A DNA stretch of 64,000 bases from an uncultured Synechococcus sp. (lineage in GTDB: Bacteria > Cyanobacteriota > Cyanobacteriia > PCC-6307 > Cyanobiaceae): NCBI GenBank assembly GCA_913049535.1, contig CAJWYF010000002.1:62001-126000 (forward strand). Reading direction: 5' to 3'. The notes below the pieces were generated by a model. It saw only the letters and a list, made by a program, of their open reading frames with translations. It did not search any database and was not told the DNA's origin. The position numbers and the translations under genes are program-made. Numbering within the stretch: position 1 is the first letter of the stretch; each line of letters begins with the position of its first letter. This document shows, piece after piece, positions 32,233 through 39,962 of the stretch.

Positions 32233-33813
32233 TCAGCGAGGTAGCGGCTGATTGGGTAACTCCCGTAGCAGTGGCAACGCCAGAAGACCGGCAATGAGCA
32301 CAATTCCCAGCCCCCGGCGCAGGGCCTGCAGCTTGCTGCTGCTGTAATCCTGTAGCAAGGCATCCGCCTGGTCCTGGGGCACAGCAGCCTCCTGCATCAG
32401 CTGCTGCAAGCTGCTGCTGGGAACCACTTGGACGCCACTGGAAATCGCCTCTGCTGTGGCCTGTTGCAGCTGGGGACTGATGACGGCTGAGCTGGTGACC
32501 GTGGTGTTCAGCTGCTGAGCGAGACCGATGAACAGCACCGTTCCGGCCAGGGCCACCCCAAGGGAGGAGCCAAGGTTTTGCGCTGTGCCTTGAAGACCGC
32601 CCACCTCCGTGCTGCGGCACGCATCGGCTGCTGAGAGGTTGACGTTGCCGATTTGAGAGATGGCCAGGCCAACGCCGCTGCCGATCACGGCCATCGCCAG
32701 GGTGAACAGGTGTCCTCGGGCCTCCGGCGTGATCGCTGCGATCAGCAGCACCATGCCGGCGCAGGCCATCAGAAGACCTCGGCGGATCAGCAGGCGTGGT
32801 GCCAGTCGCGCCGCCAGTTTGGAGCCGATTAACGCCACAGCAAACAAACACACCGACAGGGGCAGCATGCGGATCCCCGATTGCAGGGCATCGAGCTCCA
32901 GCACGGTCTGCAGATACAGCGGCAGGATGAAAAAACTGCCAGCGACGATGAAATAAAGCACCATCTGGGCCGCCAGCCCGGCGCGAAGCTGGGGGATGGC
33001 CAGCAGGTCCAGCCCCAGCAGGGGCTGACCTCCCTGGCGTGTCAGCTGCTCCTCCCAGCTGCAGAAGGCCCAAGCCACCAGACCACCGAGGATCACCAGT
33101 GGCAACGTCGGTGAAAAGCCCGCCACCGTGAAAGGTGGATCCAGTGGTTGAACCATGCCCCAGCTGCTGGCTGACACCAGAGCCAGCACGGTGATGCCCA
33201 TGGCTAGGGCAGAGCCCACCACTCCGAGCCAATCAAACGGTCCCTGCTGTTGTGCGGCGGGCTCATCGCGGATGCGCTGATGCAACGGCAGGATCAGGGC
33301 CACGATCAGCACGGTCTCGATCACAAAGACGTAGCGCCAGGAGAGGGTGCTCGTCATCCAGCCGCCGATCAAAGGGCCTGCCGCCGCCGCTGCGCCGGCA
33401 ATCCCCCCCAGCACGGCGTAGGCCAGGGCCCGTTCCCGACCGCTGTAGTTGAACGCCGCCAGCGATGCGATCGCAGGAACCACCAGGGCTGCCCCCAGCC
33501 CCTCCACCAGTGACCAACCCAGAAACAGGGCGGTGAAATCAGGCGCCAGGGCTGTCAGCAGGGAGCCCACCGCATAGATGAGATTGCCGATCAGAAAGGT
33601 CCGGCGTCGTCCCAGCCGTGTTCCCAGCCCAGCTCCGGCGAGCATGAAGGCCGCCATGGTCAGGGTGAAGGTGGCGATGGCCAGCTGCATGGCGCTGACC
33701 GTGGTCCCGAGGTCAGCAACAACGGCACTGATGGAGACATTCATGACCGTGCCGTCGAGCACCATCACGAACTGGGTCAAGCCCAGCACCAGGATCGGCA
33801 GCCAGTTGCCCAT
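32233..33813 (-). CDS. MFS exporter, DHA2 (EmrB/QacA) family
   Basis: The 526-residue protein has 14 predicted spans and motifs of the 14-span drug/H+ antiporters: VLDGTVMNVSISAVVADLG (motif D1), GTRLGRRRTFLIGNLIYAVGS (motif A) and GGIAGAAAAAGPLIGGWMTSTLSWRYVF (motif C). The C-terminal loop between spans 13 and 14 is long and glutamine-rich. It would export lipophilic compounds; the substrate is not readable. It is convergent with the betaine synthesis operon. Confidence 0.9.
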   Translation of the reverse strand: MGNWLPILVLGLTQFVMVLDGTVMNVSISAVVADLGTTVSAMQLAIATFTLTMAAFMLAGAGLGTRLGRRRTFLIGNLIYAVGSLLTALAPDFTALFLGWSLVEGLGAALVVPAIASLAAFNYSGRERALAYAVLGGIAGAAAAAGPLIGGWMTSTLSWRYVFVIETVLIVALILPLHQRIRDEPAAQQQGPFDWLGVVGSALAMGITVLALVSASSWGMVQPLDPPFTVAGFSPTLPLVILGGLVAWAFCSWEEQLTRQGGQPLLGLDLLAIPQLRAGLAAQMVLYFIVAGSFFILPLYLQTVLELDALQSGIRMLPLSVCLFAVALIGSKLAARLAPRLLIRRGLLMACAGMVLLIAAITPEARGHLFTLAMAVIGSGVGLAISQIGNVNLSAADACRSTEVGGLQGTAQNLGSSLGVALAGTVLFIGLAQQLNTTVTSSAVISPQLQQATAEAISSGVQVVPSSSLQQLMQEAAVPQDQADALLQDYSSSKLQALRRGLGIVLIAGLLALPLLRELPNQPLPR

Positions 33814-33866
33814 CGATCAGCTCAAGGTTGTTCCCTAGCTGTTAAGTGGATCGCCGAAATGGGTGG

Positions 33867-34679
33867 CTAGATGGTCCGAATCCATTCGGCAATGGCGGCA
33901 ACGCAGGCTGCACTGGACTCGTAGGGCAGCACATTGCGCCCTGGAATCACGCGAGCACTCAGACCGTTGATGGCCACGCCGTAATCAGCCAGTTTCTGGG
34001 CGCTGCTGTCCCGTCGTCCACTGCGGCTGATGCCTGAGGCCGATTCCCCAACCAGGGCCAGCACGGGCAGCTGAAGGGATCGGAGTTCAAGGTGGTAGTC
34101 AGCTCGCCAGAAACCGGCCAGAAAAGCAAAGACGGCCCAACGCGTTGAAGCATCAGCTGAGTCCTGCCGCAACTGATCAAGCCAGGGCTGATCCACCCCC
34201 TCAGCGTTGGCGAAGAGCTCTTTGATGGAGAAGGATCTAAGGAATGCCTCCCGCCTGGCCCAGCGCCAGAACAGCAGGCCGGTGAGCCCCTGAAACAGCC
34301 CCCACCACAGCAGCTTCTGCAGCCATGGATTGGCCGCCTCTCCCATCACCCGCCAGCCCGGTGGTCCCACCATCACCAGGGCCCTGCAGGATTGAGGTGC
34401 GAGCTTGAGCAGCTCCAGGGCAATCGGTAACGAGCCGCCTTGCACGACGACGACGGCGGGCTGATTGAGGTTCAGCAGCTGGGGCAGGAGGGCCTCTGCC
34501 CAAGCGTGAGGTGTCAGCCGCCGAAGCGATGTTCTGGTTGAGCCGCACCCCAGTAGGTCAGGGGCCACAGCAGGGGTGCCGCAGCGCTCAGCCCAGGCAT
34601 GTCTGAAACGATCCCAGAAGTGGTGACTCAGTCCGACGCCGACTGGATGCAGCAGCAGTAGCGGTGGCGCCGATGACAC
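33867..34679 (-). CDS. Alpha/beta-hydrolase-fold protein with atypical catalytic sites
   Basis: The 270-residue protein shows an oxyanion loop LLLHPVGVGLSHHFW, a nucleophile elbow VVVVQGGSLPIALEL (Ser in GGSLP, where the +2 glycine is replaced by proline) and a strand LPVLALVGESASG. The segment where the catalytic His usually follows (GxGHxLP) reads IPGRNVLPYESS, so Asn is there instead. It may be a non-hydrolytic or altered enzyme, like other cyanobacterial members with an RNVLP motif. Confidence 0.75.
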   Translation of the reverse strand: MSSAPPLLLLHPVGVGLSHHFWDRFRHAWAERCGTPAVAPDLLGCGSTRTSLRRLTPHAWAEALLPQLLNLNQPAVVVVQGGSLPIALELLKLAPQSCRALVMVGPPGWRVMGEAANPWLQKLLWWGLFQGLTGLLFWRWARREAFLRSFSIKELFANAEGVDQPWLDQLRQDSADASTRWAVFAFLAGFWRADYHLELRSLQLPVLALVGESASGISRSGRRDSSAQKLADYGVAINGLSARVIPGRNVLPYESSAACVAAIAEWIRTI

Positions 34680-34688
34680 CGCTACAGG

Positions 34689-34985
34689 CTAGAGGGCGCT
34701 CGCCGGCAGGTTGAGGCTGTAGACAGGGCCATCGCAGATCGGCTTGCTCTCCACCGTCAGCAGTCCTTTGTCCACGAGTCCGTCCAAGGTGCTTTGCAAC
34801 TCGCCCGGGTCATCTTTGGACAGCCGTGGCGAGATCATGGCGGTGGCGATGTCGCCACCATCGCCGTGATGGAGCGTGCCGAGCATGTGCGCCAGGACCC
34901 CCCGCTCTTGGAGCGTGAGGCCTGGTCCACTGGCAATCCAATGGGGGATTGCGACGACCGGATGATTTGCAATCGATACCGCCAT
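34689..34985 (-). CDS. Small winged-helix-like protein, unknown function
   Basis: ATG 34985 gives 98 residues (34991 is an alternative). The sequence IPHWIASGPGLTLQERGVLAHMLGTLHHGDGGDIATAMISPRLSKDDPGELQSTLDGLVDKGLLTVESK has the helix-turn-helix-beta-hairpin layout of replication-initiator or DnaD-like winged helices. That reading is inference. It lies 10 bases upstream of the hydrolase gene on the same strand. Confidence 0.6.
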   Translation of the reverse strand: MAVSIANHPVVAIPHWIASGPGLTLQERGVLAHMLGTLHHGDGGDIATAMISPRLSKDDPGELQSTLDGLVDKGLLTVESKPICDGPVYSLNLPASAL

Positions 34986-35125
34986 CAACACCTTCCAGAG
35001 GTGATTGGACCTTATTGGATGTCTTCTGCTCTGTCGTATCTGCTGCTACGCAGTGTCACGGATTGGAACCGATTGAGATCAAATGATTAAAACAAACCGT
35101 GTGGATGGCTGATGTCCCCTTGGTC

Positions 35126-36391
35126 TCAAGGGGAGGTCTCCAATGTTTTTTTGAAGGTTTCTGGTGTGAACCACAGCACGGTGACCAAGGTGATCAGCCC
35201 GCTGAGGCTCAGCCACACCCCCGGGAGGAGAGGGTTCGAGAAGCGCGTCAGCAGCCAGCTGGCGATCAGGGGTGTCGTGCCGCCAAAGAGCCCCTCCGCC
35301 AGGTTGAAGGCCAAAGCCAGGCCAGTGCAGCGCACGGCCGCCGGCATCAGCTCCACATTGGCGGGATTCTTGCCGCCCGCCAGCAGGGCCACCGCGAGCA
35401 TCAGCAACACGTCTGCTTGGCGCAGCAGCGCTGGCGTTGTGCTGTGCAGGAGCAGGAAGATGGGCACCCCGCCCAACAGCAGCAGGGCTGAGCCGCTGAT
35501 CAGCATGGGCCTGCGGCCGATGCGATCGGATAGCCAGGCGCTGAGTGGAAAGGCCATCAGCAGCAGGCCCATCACGCCGGTGTTGAGCTCCAAGGCAAAG
35601 GCCACTGTCATCCCATCGACCGTTTCGATGTAGCTGACGGCGTAGACAAACGCCGTGTAGAAGCCAACGCTGCTGGCGATGTTGAGCAGCATCACTCGCA
35701 GCACTGCTCCGCGATGCCGGCTCAAGGTGTGCCGTAGCGGGCTGAGGGACTGGGGCGGCGGGGTCCCCCCCTGCAGTCCACGGCGCAGCAGCAGCCCGGT
35801 GATGGCCACCAGGAGACCCAGGGCAAAGGGGATCCGCCAGCCCCAGCTGCTGAGCTGCGCCTCACTGAGATGGGCGGCCAGCAGCGCGCCAACCCCGGAG
35901 CCGAGCAGGATGCCCAGCACCGATCCCCAGAGTCCCCAGATCGCCACAAGTCCTCGACGGCCTGCTGGGGCGTGTTCAGCGAGAAACACGATCGAGGTGC
36001 TGTATTCACCGCCAGCGGAGAGCCCCTGCAGGATCCTCAGCAGCACCATCAGCAGCGGAGCGGCCAGCCCGATGCGTGAGTAAGACGGCAGGATCGCCAT
36101 CAGCACGGTGGCTGCGGCCATGGCCAGCACCGACACCATCAAGGCCCGCTGGCGTCCCAGGCGATCGGCGACGCTGCCGAGAACCACGCCGCCGAGTGGA
36201 CGCACCAGAAAGCCAGCAGCGAATGCGCCAAAGGCCGCCAGTAGCGAATTGCGTGGATCACTCGATGGAAAGAATTGAGTGCCGATGATTGCCGCGAAGT
36301 AGCCGTAGATCGCGAAGTCGTACCACTCCATGACGTTGCCGATTAGCCCGGCGAGGATCACGCGCCTCAGTGGAATGGCCTGCGCTTGCAT
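35126..36391 (-). CDS. MFS symporter, MHS (ProP-like) family
   Basis: The 421-residue protein has 12 spans and the metabolite:H+ symporter signatures: GNVMEWYDFAIYGYFAAIIGTQFFP, GSVADRLGRQRAL (motif A), LLRILQGLSAGGEYSTSIVFLAEHAP and GLWGSVLGILLGSGVGALL. ProP-like members import proline, betaine or dicarboxylates. It lacks the C-terminal coiled coil of E. coli ProP. Closeness to the betaine genes suggests an osmolyte role but does not prove it. Confidence 0.88.
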   Translation of the reverse strand: MQAQAIPLRRVILAGLIGNVMEWYDFAIYGYFAAIIGTQFFPSSDPRNSLLAAFGAFAAGFLVRPLGGVVLGSVADRLGRQRALMVSVLAMAAATVLMAILPSYSRIGLAAPLLMVLLRILQGLSAGGEYSTSIVFLAEHAPAGRRGLVAIWGLWGSVLGILLGSGVGALLAAHLSEAQLSSWGWRIPFALGLLVAITGLLLRRGLQGGTPPPQSLSPLRHTLSRHRGAVLRVMLLNIASSVGFYTAFVYAVSYIETVDGMTVAFALELNTGVMGLLLMAFPLSAWLSDRIGRRPMLISGSALLLLGGVPIFLLLHSTTPALLRQADVLLMLAVALLAGGKNPANVELMPAAVRCTGLALAFNLAEGLFGGTTPLIASWLLTRFSNPLLPGVWLSLSGLITLVTVLWFTPETFKKTLETSP

Positions 36392-36499
36392 CGCCAGCGA
36401 CGCCTGCTGCTATCGGCTCAGCTAGCACGTCATACGCTGGCTGATCTCCTCCTCGCCGGTTGTCTTCTGCTGGGCGTGATCGCAGGGGGCTGACCCTGT

Positions 36500-36649
36500 T
36501 CAGCCCATCTCCATCTCACTGGCATCGATGACCAACCACTCAAGGCTGCCATCGGCGAAGTCCTGGGCCTCGTCCTCGCTGTCAAAGCAAGCCACCTGGC
36601 GGTAGATGCCCTCAGCGTCCGCAGCAGGTTCGACCACCAACCAGCTCAT
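36500..36649 (-). CDS. 49-residue acidic protein
   Basis: ATG 36649 opens MSWLVVEPAADAEGIYRQVA, CFDSEDEAQDFADGSLEWLV and IDASEMEMG. The product is very acidic, with WxVVEP and EWLVIDASEM blocks that look like a small alpha/beta fold of the picocyanobacterial core. No membrane segment. It is in line with the small membrane-protein gene at 36738, 88 bases upstream. Too short for routine calling. Confidence 0.58.
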   Translation of the reverse strand: MSWLVVEPAADAEGIYRQVACFDSEDEAQDFADGSLEWLVIDASEMEMG

Positions 36650-36737
36650 GGCGCTCCTTGAGACCTCCAACAGCCATCATCATCGGCGGAGCCTGCGGAG
36701 CGAGCCGGTGGAGCTGCTGCAGCGTCCCACTTGCGGT

Positions 36738-36884
36738 TCAATCGCTTGATTCGGCTTCCACATCAATCACCACCTGGCTGGGTGGTGTTTCCTCGGCCTG
36801 GCTTGATTGCAGCGTCCTGGCAATCAGCCTTAGCAGCTTCGTGGCCAGGTAGATGATCAACCCGATGTAGAGAAGGCGAATCAT
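36738..36884 (-). CDS. 48-residue single-span membrane protein
   Basis: ATG 36884 opens MIRLLYIGLIIYLATKLLRL, IARTLQSSQAEETPPSQVV and IDVEAESSD. It has one N-terminal span, a basic juxtamembrane region and an acidic tail, so the tail should face the cytosol. Nearby frames on the other strand are shadows. The function is unknown. Confidence 0.58.
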   Translation of the reverse strand: MIRLLYIGLIIYLATKLLRLIARTLQSSQAEETPPSQVVIDVEAESSD

Positions 36885-37015
36885 CAGCGGTGGAGTGCGG
36901 CTGCCTGCAGCATTTCAACTCGAGCCTGCCACGGGGTGCTCGCCTGCGGCGGCCGCCACCAGGGCTGCTGTCCTGCTAACACGGTGCGGCACGAACTGGC
37001 CGAGGGGGATTGGCG

Positions 37016-37924
37016 ATGGCCCGTTGGCGTGATGCAGACGTTGAAGCGCTCCACGGATCGGTGGCCTTCATCACCGGTGCCAACACCGGGATTGGCTTGC
37101 AAACGGCTCGCGTGCTGGCCCGTCAGGGGGCTGCTGTTGTGTTGGGGTGCCGCTCCCATGCGCGTGGTGCAGCAGCGCTTGCTGCCCTGAGAGCGGAGAT
37201 GCCCCAGGCCCAGGTCGAATTGCTGGTTTTCGACCTCGCCGATGTGGAATCGGTGCGGCGGGCTGCTCAGGAGTTCTCCTGCCGCCATGGGCAGCTCGAT
37301 CGACTGATCTGCAATGCCGGCGTGATGGCACCACCGGAGACGCGCACGGCCCAGGGATTGGAGCTTCAATTTGCGGTGAATCATCTGGGGCACTTCACGC
37401 TGACCGCAGCCCTGCTCCCCAGCCTGCTGGCTGCAGCGCAACCGAGGGTCACGGTTGTCTCCAGCACGGCGGCTGCGTTTGGTCGGATGGATTTTGACGA
37501 TCTGCAGTTCGCACGACGTGCTTATCAGCCCTGGGCTGCTTATGGCCAAAGCAAATTGGCCAACCTCTTGTTCATCCGTGCTCTGGCCAGCCGTTGCCAG
37601 GGCGGTGCTGAGCGGCTGGGCGTCACCGCCGCCCATCCCGGTGTGTGTGCCACCGAATTGCAGCGTCATCAACCTGGTCTGCAGAAGCTGCCGCGATGGA
37701 TCGCCATGGAGCCTTGGCAGGGTGCCCTGCCGACCCTGAGGGCTGCCACGGACCCAGCCGCTGGGTCATTGAGCTACTACGGCCCCGATGGACTGCTGCA
37801 GGTCCGTGGCTACCCCAAGCTGATTGCCATGCCCCCAGCAGCCCGCCGTGACGGCGATGCCGAACGTTTATGGCAGTGCAGCCTCGAGTTGTGCGCTCTG
37901 GACGATCCTCTGAAGGGCCCCTGA
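37016..37924 (+). CDS. Short-chain dehydrogenase/reductase, retinol-dehydrogenase/POR-like
   Basis: ATG 37016 is preferred over TTG 37010. The 302-residue protein has TGANTGIGLQTARVLA (NADP-binding TGxxxGIG), CRS after the second strand (NADP preference), CNAGVMAPP, FAVNHLGHFTLT, SSTAAAF and the catalytic YGQSKLAN. It resembles the retinol dehydrogenase/protochlorophyllide-reductase-like branch of cyanobacterial SDRs. It is not POR itself, which has its own conserved cysteines. Substrate unknown. Confidence 0.88.
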   Translation: MARWRDADVEALHGSVAFITGANTGIGLQTARVLARQGAAVVLGCRSHARGAAALAALRAEMPQAQVELLVFDLADVESVRRAAQEFSCRHGQLDRLICNAGVMAPPETRTAQGLELQFAVNHLGHFTLTAALLPSLLAAAQPRVTVVSSTAAAFGRMDFDDLQFARRAYQPWAAYGQSKLANLLFIRALASRCQGGAERLGVTAAHPGVCATELQRHQPGLQKLPRWIAMEPWQGALPTLRAATDPAAGSLSYYGPDGLLQVRGYPKLIAMPPAARRDGDAERLWQCSLELCALDDPLKGP

Positions 37925-37945
37925 GCCCGATCCAGCAGTGACTTG

Positions 37946-37965
37946 CATGGCTCAACAGAGCCATG
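37946..37965. repeat. Stem-loop after the SDR gene
   Basis: CATGGCTC and GAGCCATG form a perfect 8-base stem around AACA, 22 bases after the SDR stop. No T-run follows on either strand, so it is a weak terminator at best. The remainder of 37925-38036 shows nothing else. Confidence 0.4.
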
Positions 37966-38036
37966 GCACGGGCCCATCCTGCGGCGTTGATATCCCCGCG
38001 TTGGTTGGCAGGGATTGGGGCCTTTGAGGATCAGCC

Positions 38037-38288
38037 CTAACCCTCCGGACACCAGCCCAGCTGATGCTCACGCCGCACCATCCAGGTGCGGCATTTTTTG
38101 GTCAGGTGTTCGCCATTGGGGATCAGACCTTGGTGCAGGTGGCAGGCCAGAACGGTGTGCTTTTCGATGGTCTCGCCGTGACCGAAGTGCTCGCAGGTCA
38201 GGCAGATATGGCTGCTGCGTGAGCGCCGCAGCACGCCGCGGTTGAGGTAGTCCCACCGATCAAGATCAAAGGCCAGGGGCGCCTGCAT
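38037..38288 (-). CDS. Cysteine/histidine-rich small protein, zinc-ribbon-like
   Basis: ATG 38288 (MQAPLAFDLDRWDYLNRGV) gives 83 residues. It carries CLTCEHFGHGETIEKHTVLACHLHQGLIPNGEHLTKKCRTWMVRREHQLGWCPEG, with five cysteines and several histidines able to hold a zinc ion. It looks like a small DNA- or protein-binding zinc ribbon. A LexA-like palindrome lies 12 bases upstream, so it could be a DNA-damage gene; that is inference. A longer start at 38339 would cover the palindrome. Confidence 0.72.
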   Translation of the reverse strand: MQAPLAFDLDRWDYLNRGVLRRSRSSHICLTCEHFGHGETIEKHTVLACHLHQGLIPNGEHLTKKCRTWMVRREHQLGWCPEG

Positions 38289-38300
38289 GCACTGCTCTGC

Positions 38301-38316
38301 TAGTACACCTGTATTA
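38301..38316. promoter_or_regulatory. Candidate LexA (SOS) box
   Basis: TAGTACA-CC-TGTATTA is a 16-base palindrome with one mismatch (the perfect right half would be TGTACTA). The picocyanobacterial SOS box is of the TAGTACAnnTGTACTA type as I recall it. It lies between the divergent starts at 38288 and 38328, within 12 bases of each, where a repressor would block both. Confidence 0.5.
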
Positions 38317-38327
38317 GATCGTGTGGG

Positions 38328-38546
38328 GTGATCGCGCAACCCTTGCTAAGCGTTGGCTCTGATGGAGTCGCTGTGGGATCTCGCCTGAATGCCTTTGCCA
38401 TCGCCTTGCTGGCCCTGGCTGTGCTCGTGCTGGCCCTGAAGGAACCACGCTGTGAAACGACCACAAGTGCCGATCCCGCCAGCGCAGCGGCTCAGCAAGG
38501 CCGCAGTCCGCAGCAGCGGCCGCCGCGGGAGCTGCGCAAGTTTTGA
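38328..38546 (+). CDS. Small single-span membrane protein
   Basis: GTG 38328 gives 72 residues: one span (NAFAIALLALAVLVLALKEP) and a Q/P/S-rich tail (SADPASAAAQQGRSPQQRPPRELRKF). GTG 38373 is an alternative start. The Ala/Leu-only span and charged tail suggest a membrane-anchored small protein. A LexA-like palindrome sits just upstream. The stop overlaps the tail of the following minus-strand terminator. Confidence 0.5.
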   Translation: MIAQPLLSVGSDGVAVGSRLNAFAIALLALAVLVLALKEPRCETTTSADPASAAAQQGRSPQQRPPRELRKF

Positions 38547-38576
38547 AAAAGAAAAGCCCCGGCATTGCCGGGGCTT
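38544..38576 (-). terminator. Rho-independent terminator of the 32-residue ORF
   Basis: AAGCCCCGGC and GCCGGGGCTT (38554-38563 and 38567-38576) form a 10-base, GC-rich stem with loop ATT. Read on the minus strand, it is followed by a run TTTTCTTTTTC. It is 11 bases downstream of the 32-codon ORF at 38588-38686, which it should terminate. Confidence 0.85.
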
Positions 38577-38587
38577 CAAGGGCTCAA

Positions 38588-38686
38588 TCAGGCTGCGCCG
38601 TGCTGTTTGCGGGCGAGCAGGATCTGAGCGCGTTGCAGGGCCTGTTGCTTGGTGGCCTGCTTTTGGACGAGGTGGAGGACGTTCAT
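38588..38686 (-). CDS. 32-residue basic peptide with own terminator
   Basis: ATG 38686 is preceded by AAGGAG at 3 bases, a strong ribosome binding site, and opens MNVLHLVQKQATKQQALQRA followed by QILLARKQHGAA. The peptide is a basic amphipathic helix. A GC-rich terminator follows 11 bases after its stop, so the unit has the full layout of an expressed monocistronic gene. I know no family for it. It may be a small regulatory or ribosome-associated protein. Confidence 0.62.
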   Translation of the reverse strand: MNVLHLVQKQATKQQALQRAQILLARKQHGAA

Positions 38687-38798
38687 GGTCTCCTTGGCAG
38701 AGTTCCGGCCCCCGTTGCCTGACCGGAATCGAGCTGCACCCCATCGGGGTCAACGTGATTGCAATTTAACGCAATTCCGTAGCAGTCGATACGGCTGC

Positions 38799-39962
38799 TC
38801 AGGTTGTTTTGGTTCGGTTTTCCGCACCTGCCGGGTTGGATGCGCCAGGCTGCGGACCCACGATCAAGGGATAACCCTCATCGCCCCAGCGCTTGAGACC
38901 GCCGCGCAGGTTGGCAGCCCTGGTGATGCCATGGGCCAGCAGCTGCTTGGTGGCAAGCGCTGAGCGGCAGCCGGAATGGCAGATCACCACAACTGGACGC
39001 TGCTTGGAGAGGGATGCGATACGTCCAGGCAGTTCAGGCAAGGGGATCAACAGACTGCCTTGGATGCGACCGTCAGGGCCTTCATATTCCTCTTTGGAGC
39101 GCACATCCAGCAGCGAGAGCGCGTCGCTGTTGTGGACCACCCACTCCGGTGTCAGCTCAGGTAGGCCGGCATAGCTGCGGCAGATCGGAGCCCAGGGCTC
39201 CTCTTGATTGGTGCCTTCCGGTCTGCCACTGCGCAGATTTCCTGGCAGGGCAGCGTCCATGCGGCGCGGGTGTGGCAGCTGCAGGTTCTGCATGGTGCCG
39301 ATGAAATCGCGCTTGCTGGCCCCGCCGCCAAGGCGTTGATTGAACAACCGTTCTTCTGCGACGGTGCTCACCAAGCGCCCGGTGTAGTCGTGGGCTGGGT
39401 ACAGCAGGCAGCTGCCTGGAAGTGAAAACAGGTGCTGCTGCACCGAGTGCCACAGCTGAGCCGGATCCCCCTGCTGAAAATCGCAGCGGCCGCAGCCGCG
39501 GATCAACAACGTATCCCCGGTGCAAGCGAGGCTTTGATCGTCGAGGACGTAACTCAGACAACTCGCGGTGTGCCCAGGTGTGGCGCGCACATCGAGCCAA
39601 CGGCCACCGAATCGCACCTGGTCAGCGTGATTCAGGGCTCTGGTGACGAACTCACCCTGCGCGTTGGCGGCAAGCGCGATGTCGCAGCCGCTGCGCTCGT
39701 GCATCAGCCAGCTGCCGGTGACATGGTCAGCGTGGATGTGCGTGTCGAGGCTGCAGACCAGGGTCAGTCCCAGTTCGCGAATCAGGGCCCAGTCGCGCTC
39801 GTGCTGTTCAAAGACAGGATCCACCAGCACGGCCTCGCCACTGCTGCCATCACCAAGCAGGTAGGTGAGGCTGCCTGTTTCGCCATCGAGCAGCTGGCGA
39901 AACAGGAGCTGGTCGTGATCCGCATCCCGCAGCAGGGGGATGGCGCAGCCATCAGCGTTCAT
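38799..39962 (-). CDS. Persulfide dioxygenase-rhodanese fusion protein
   Basis: ATG 39962 overlaps the stop of the upstream hydrolase gene (ATGA) and gives 387 residues. Residues 1-215 are an ETHE1/BLH-type metallo-beta-lactamase domain: THIHADH (74-80), TPGHTAS (His131), CTGD (Asp150), the family GCGRCDFQQGDP block and PAHDY (His191). Residues 275-370 are a rhodanese domain with CHSGCRS (Cys328). The ETHE1 part oxidises glutathione persulfide to sulfite; the rhodanese moves sulfane sulfur. It is cytosolic and belongs to sulfide detoxification. Confidence 0.92.
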   Translation of the reverse strand: MNADGCAIPLLRDADHDQLLFRQLLDGETGSLTYLLGDGSSGEAVLVDPVFEQHERDWALIRELGLTLVCSLDTHIHADHVTGSWLMHERSGCDIALAANAQGEFVTRALNHADQVRFGGRWLDVRATPGHTASCLSYVLDDQSLACTGDTLLIRGCGRCDFQQGDPAQLWHSVQQHLFSLPGSCLLYPAHDYTGRLVSTVAEERLFNQRLGGGASKRDFIGTMQNLQLPHPRRMDAALPGNLRSGRPEGTNQEEPWAPICRSYAGLPELTPEWVVHNSDALSLLDVRSKEEYEGPDGRIQGSLLIPLPELPGRIASLSKQRPVVVICHSGCRSALATKQLLAHGITRAANLRGGLKRWGDEGYPLIVGPQPGASNPAGAENRTKTT

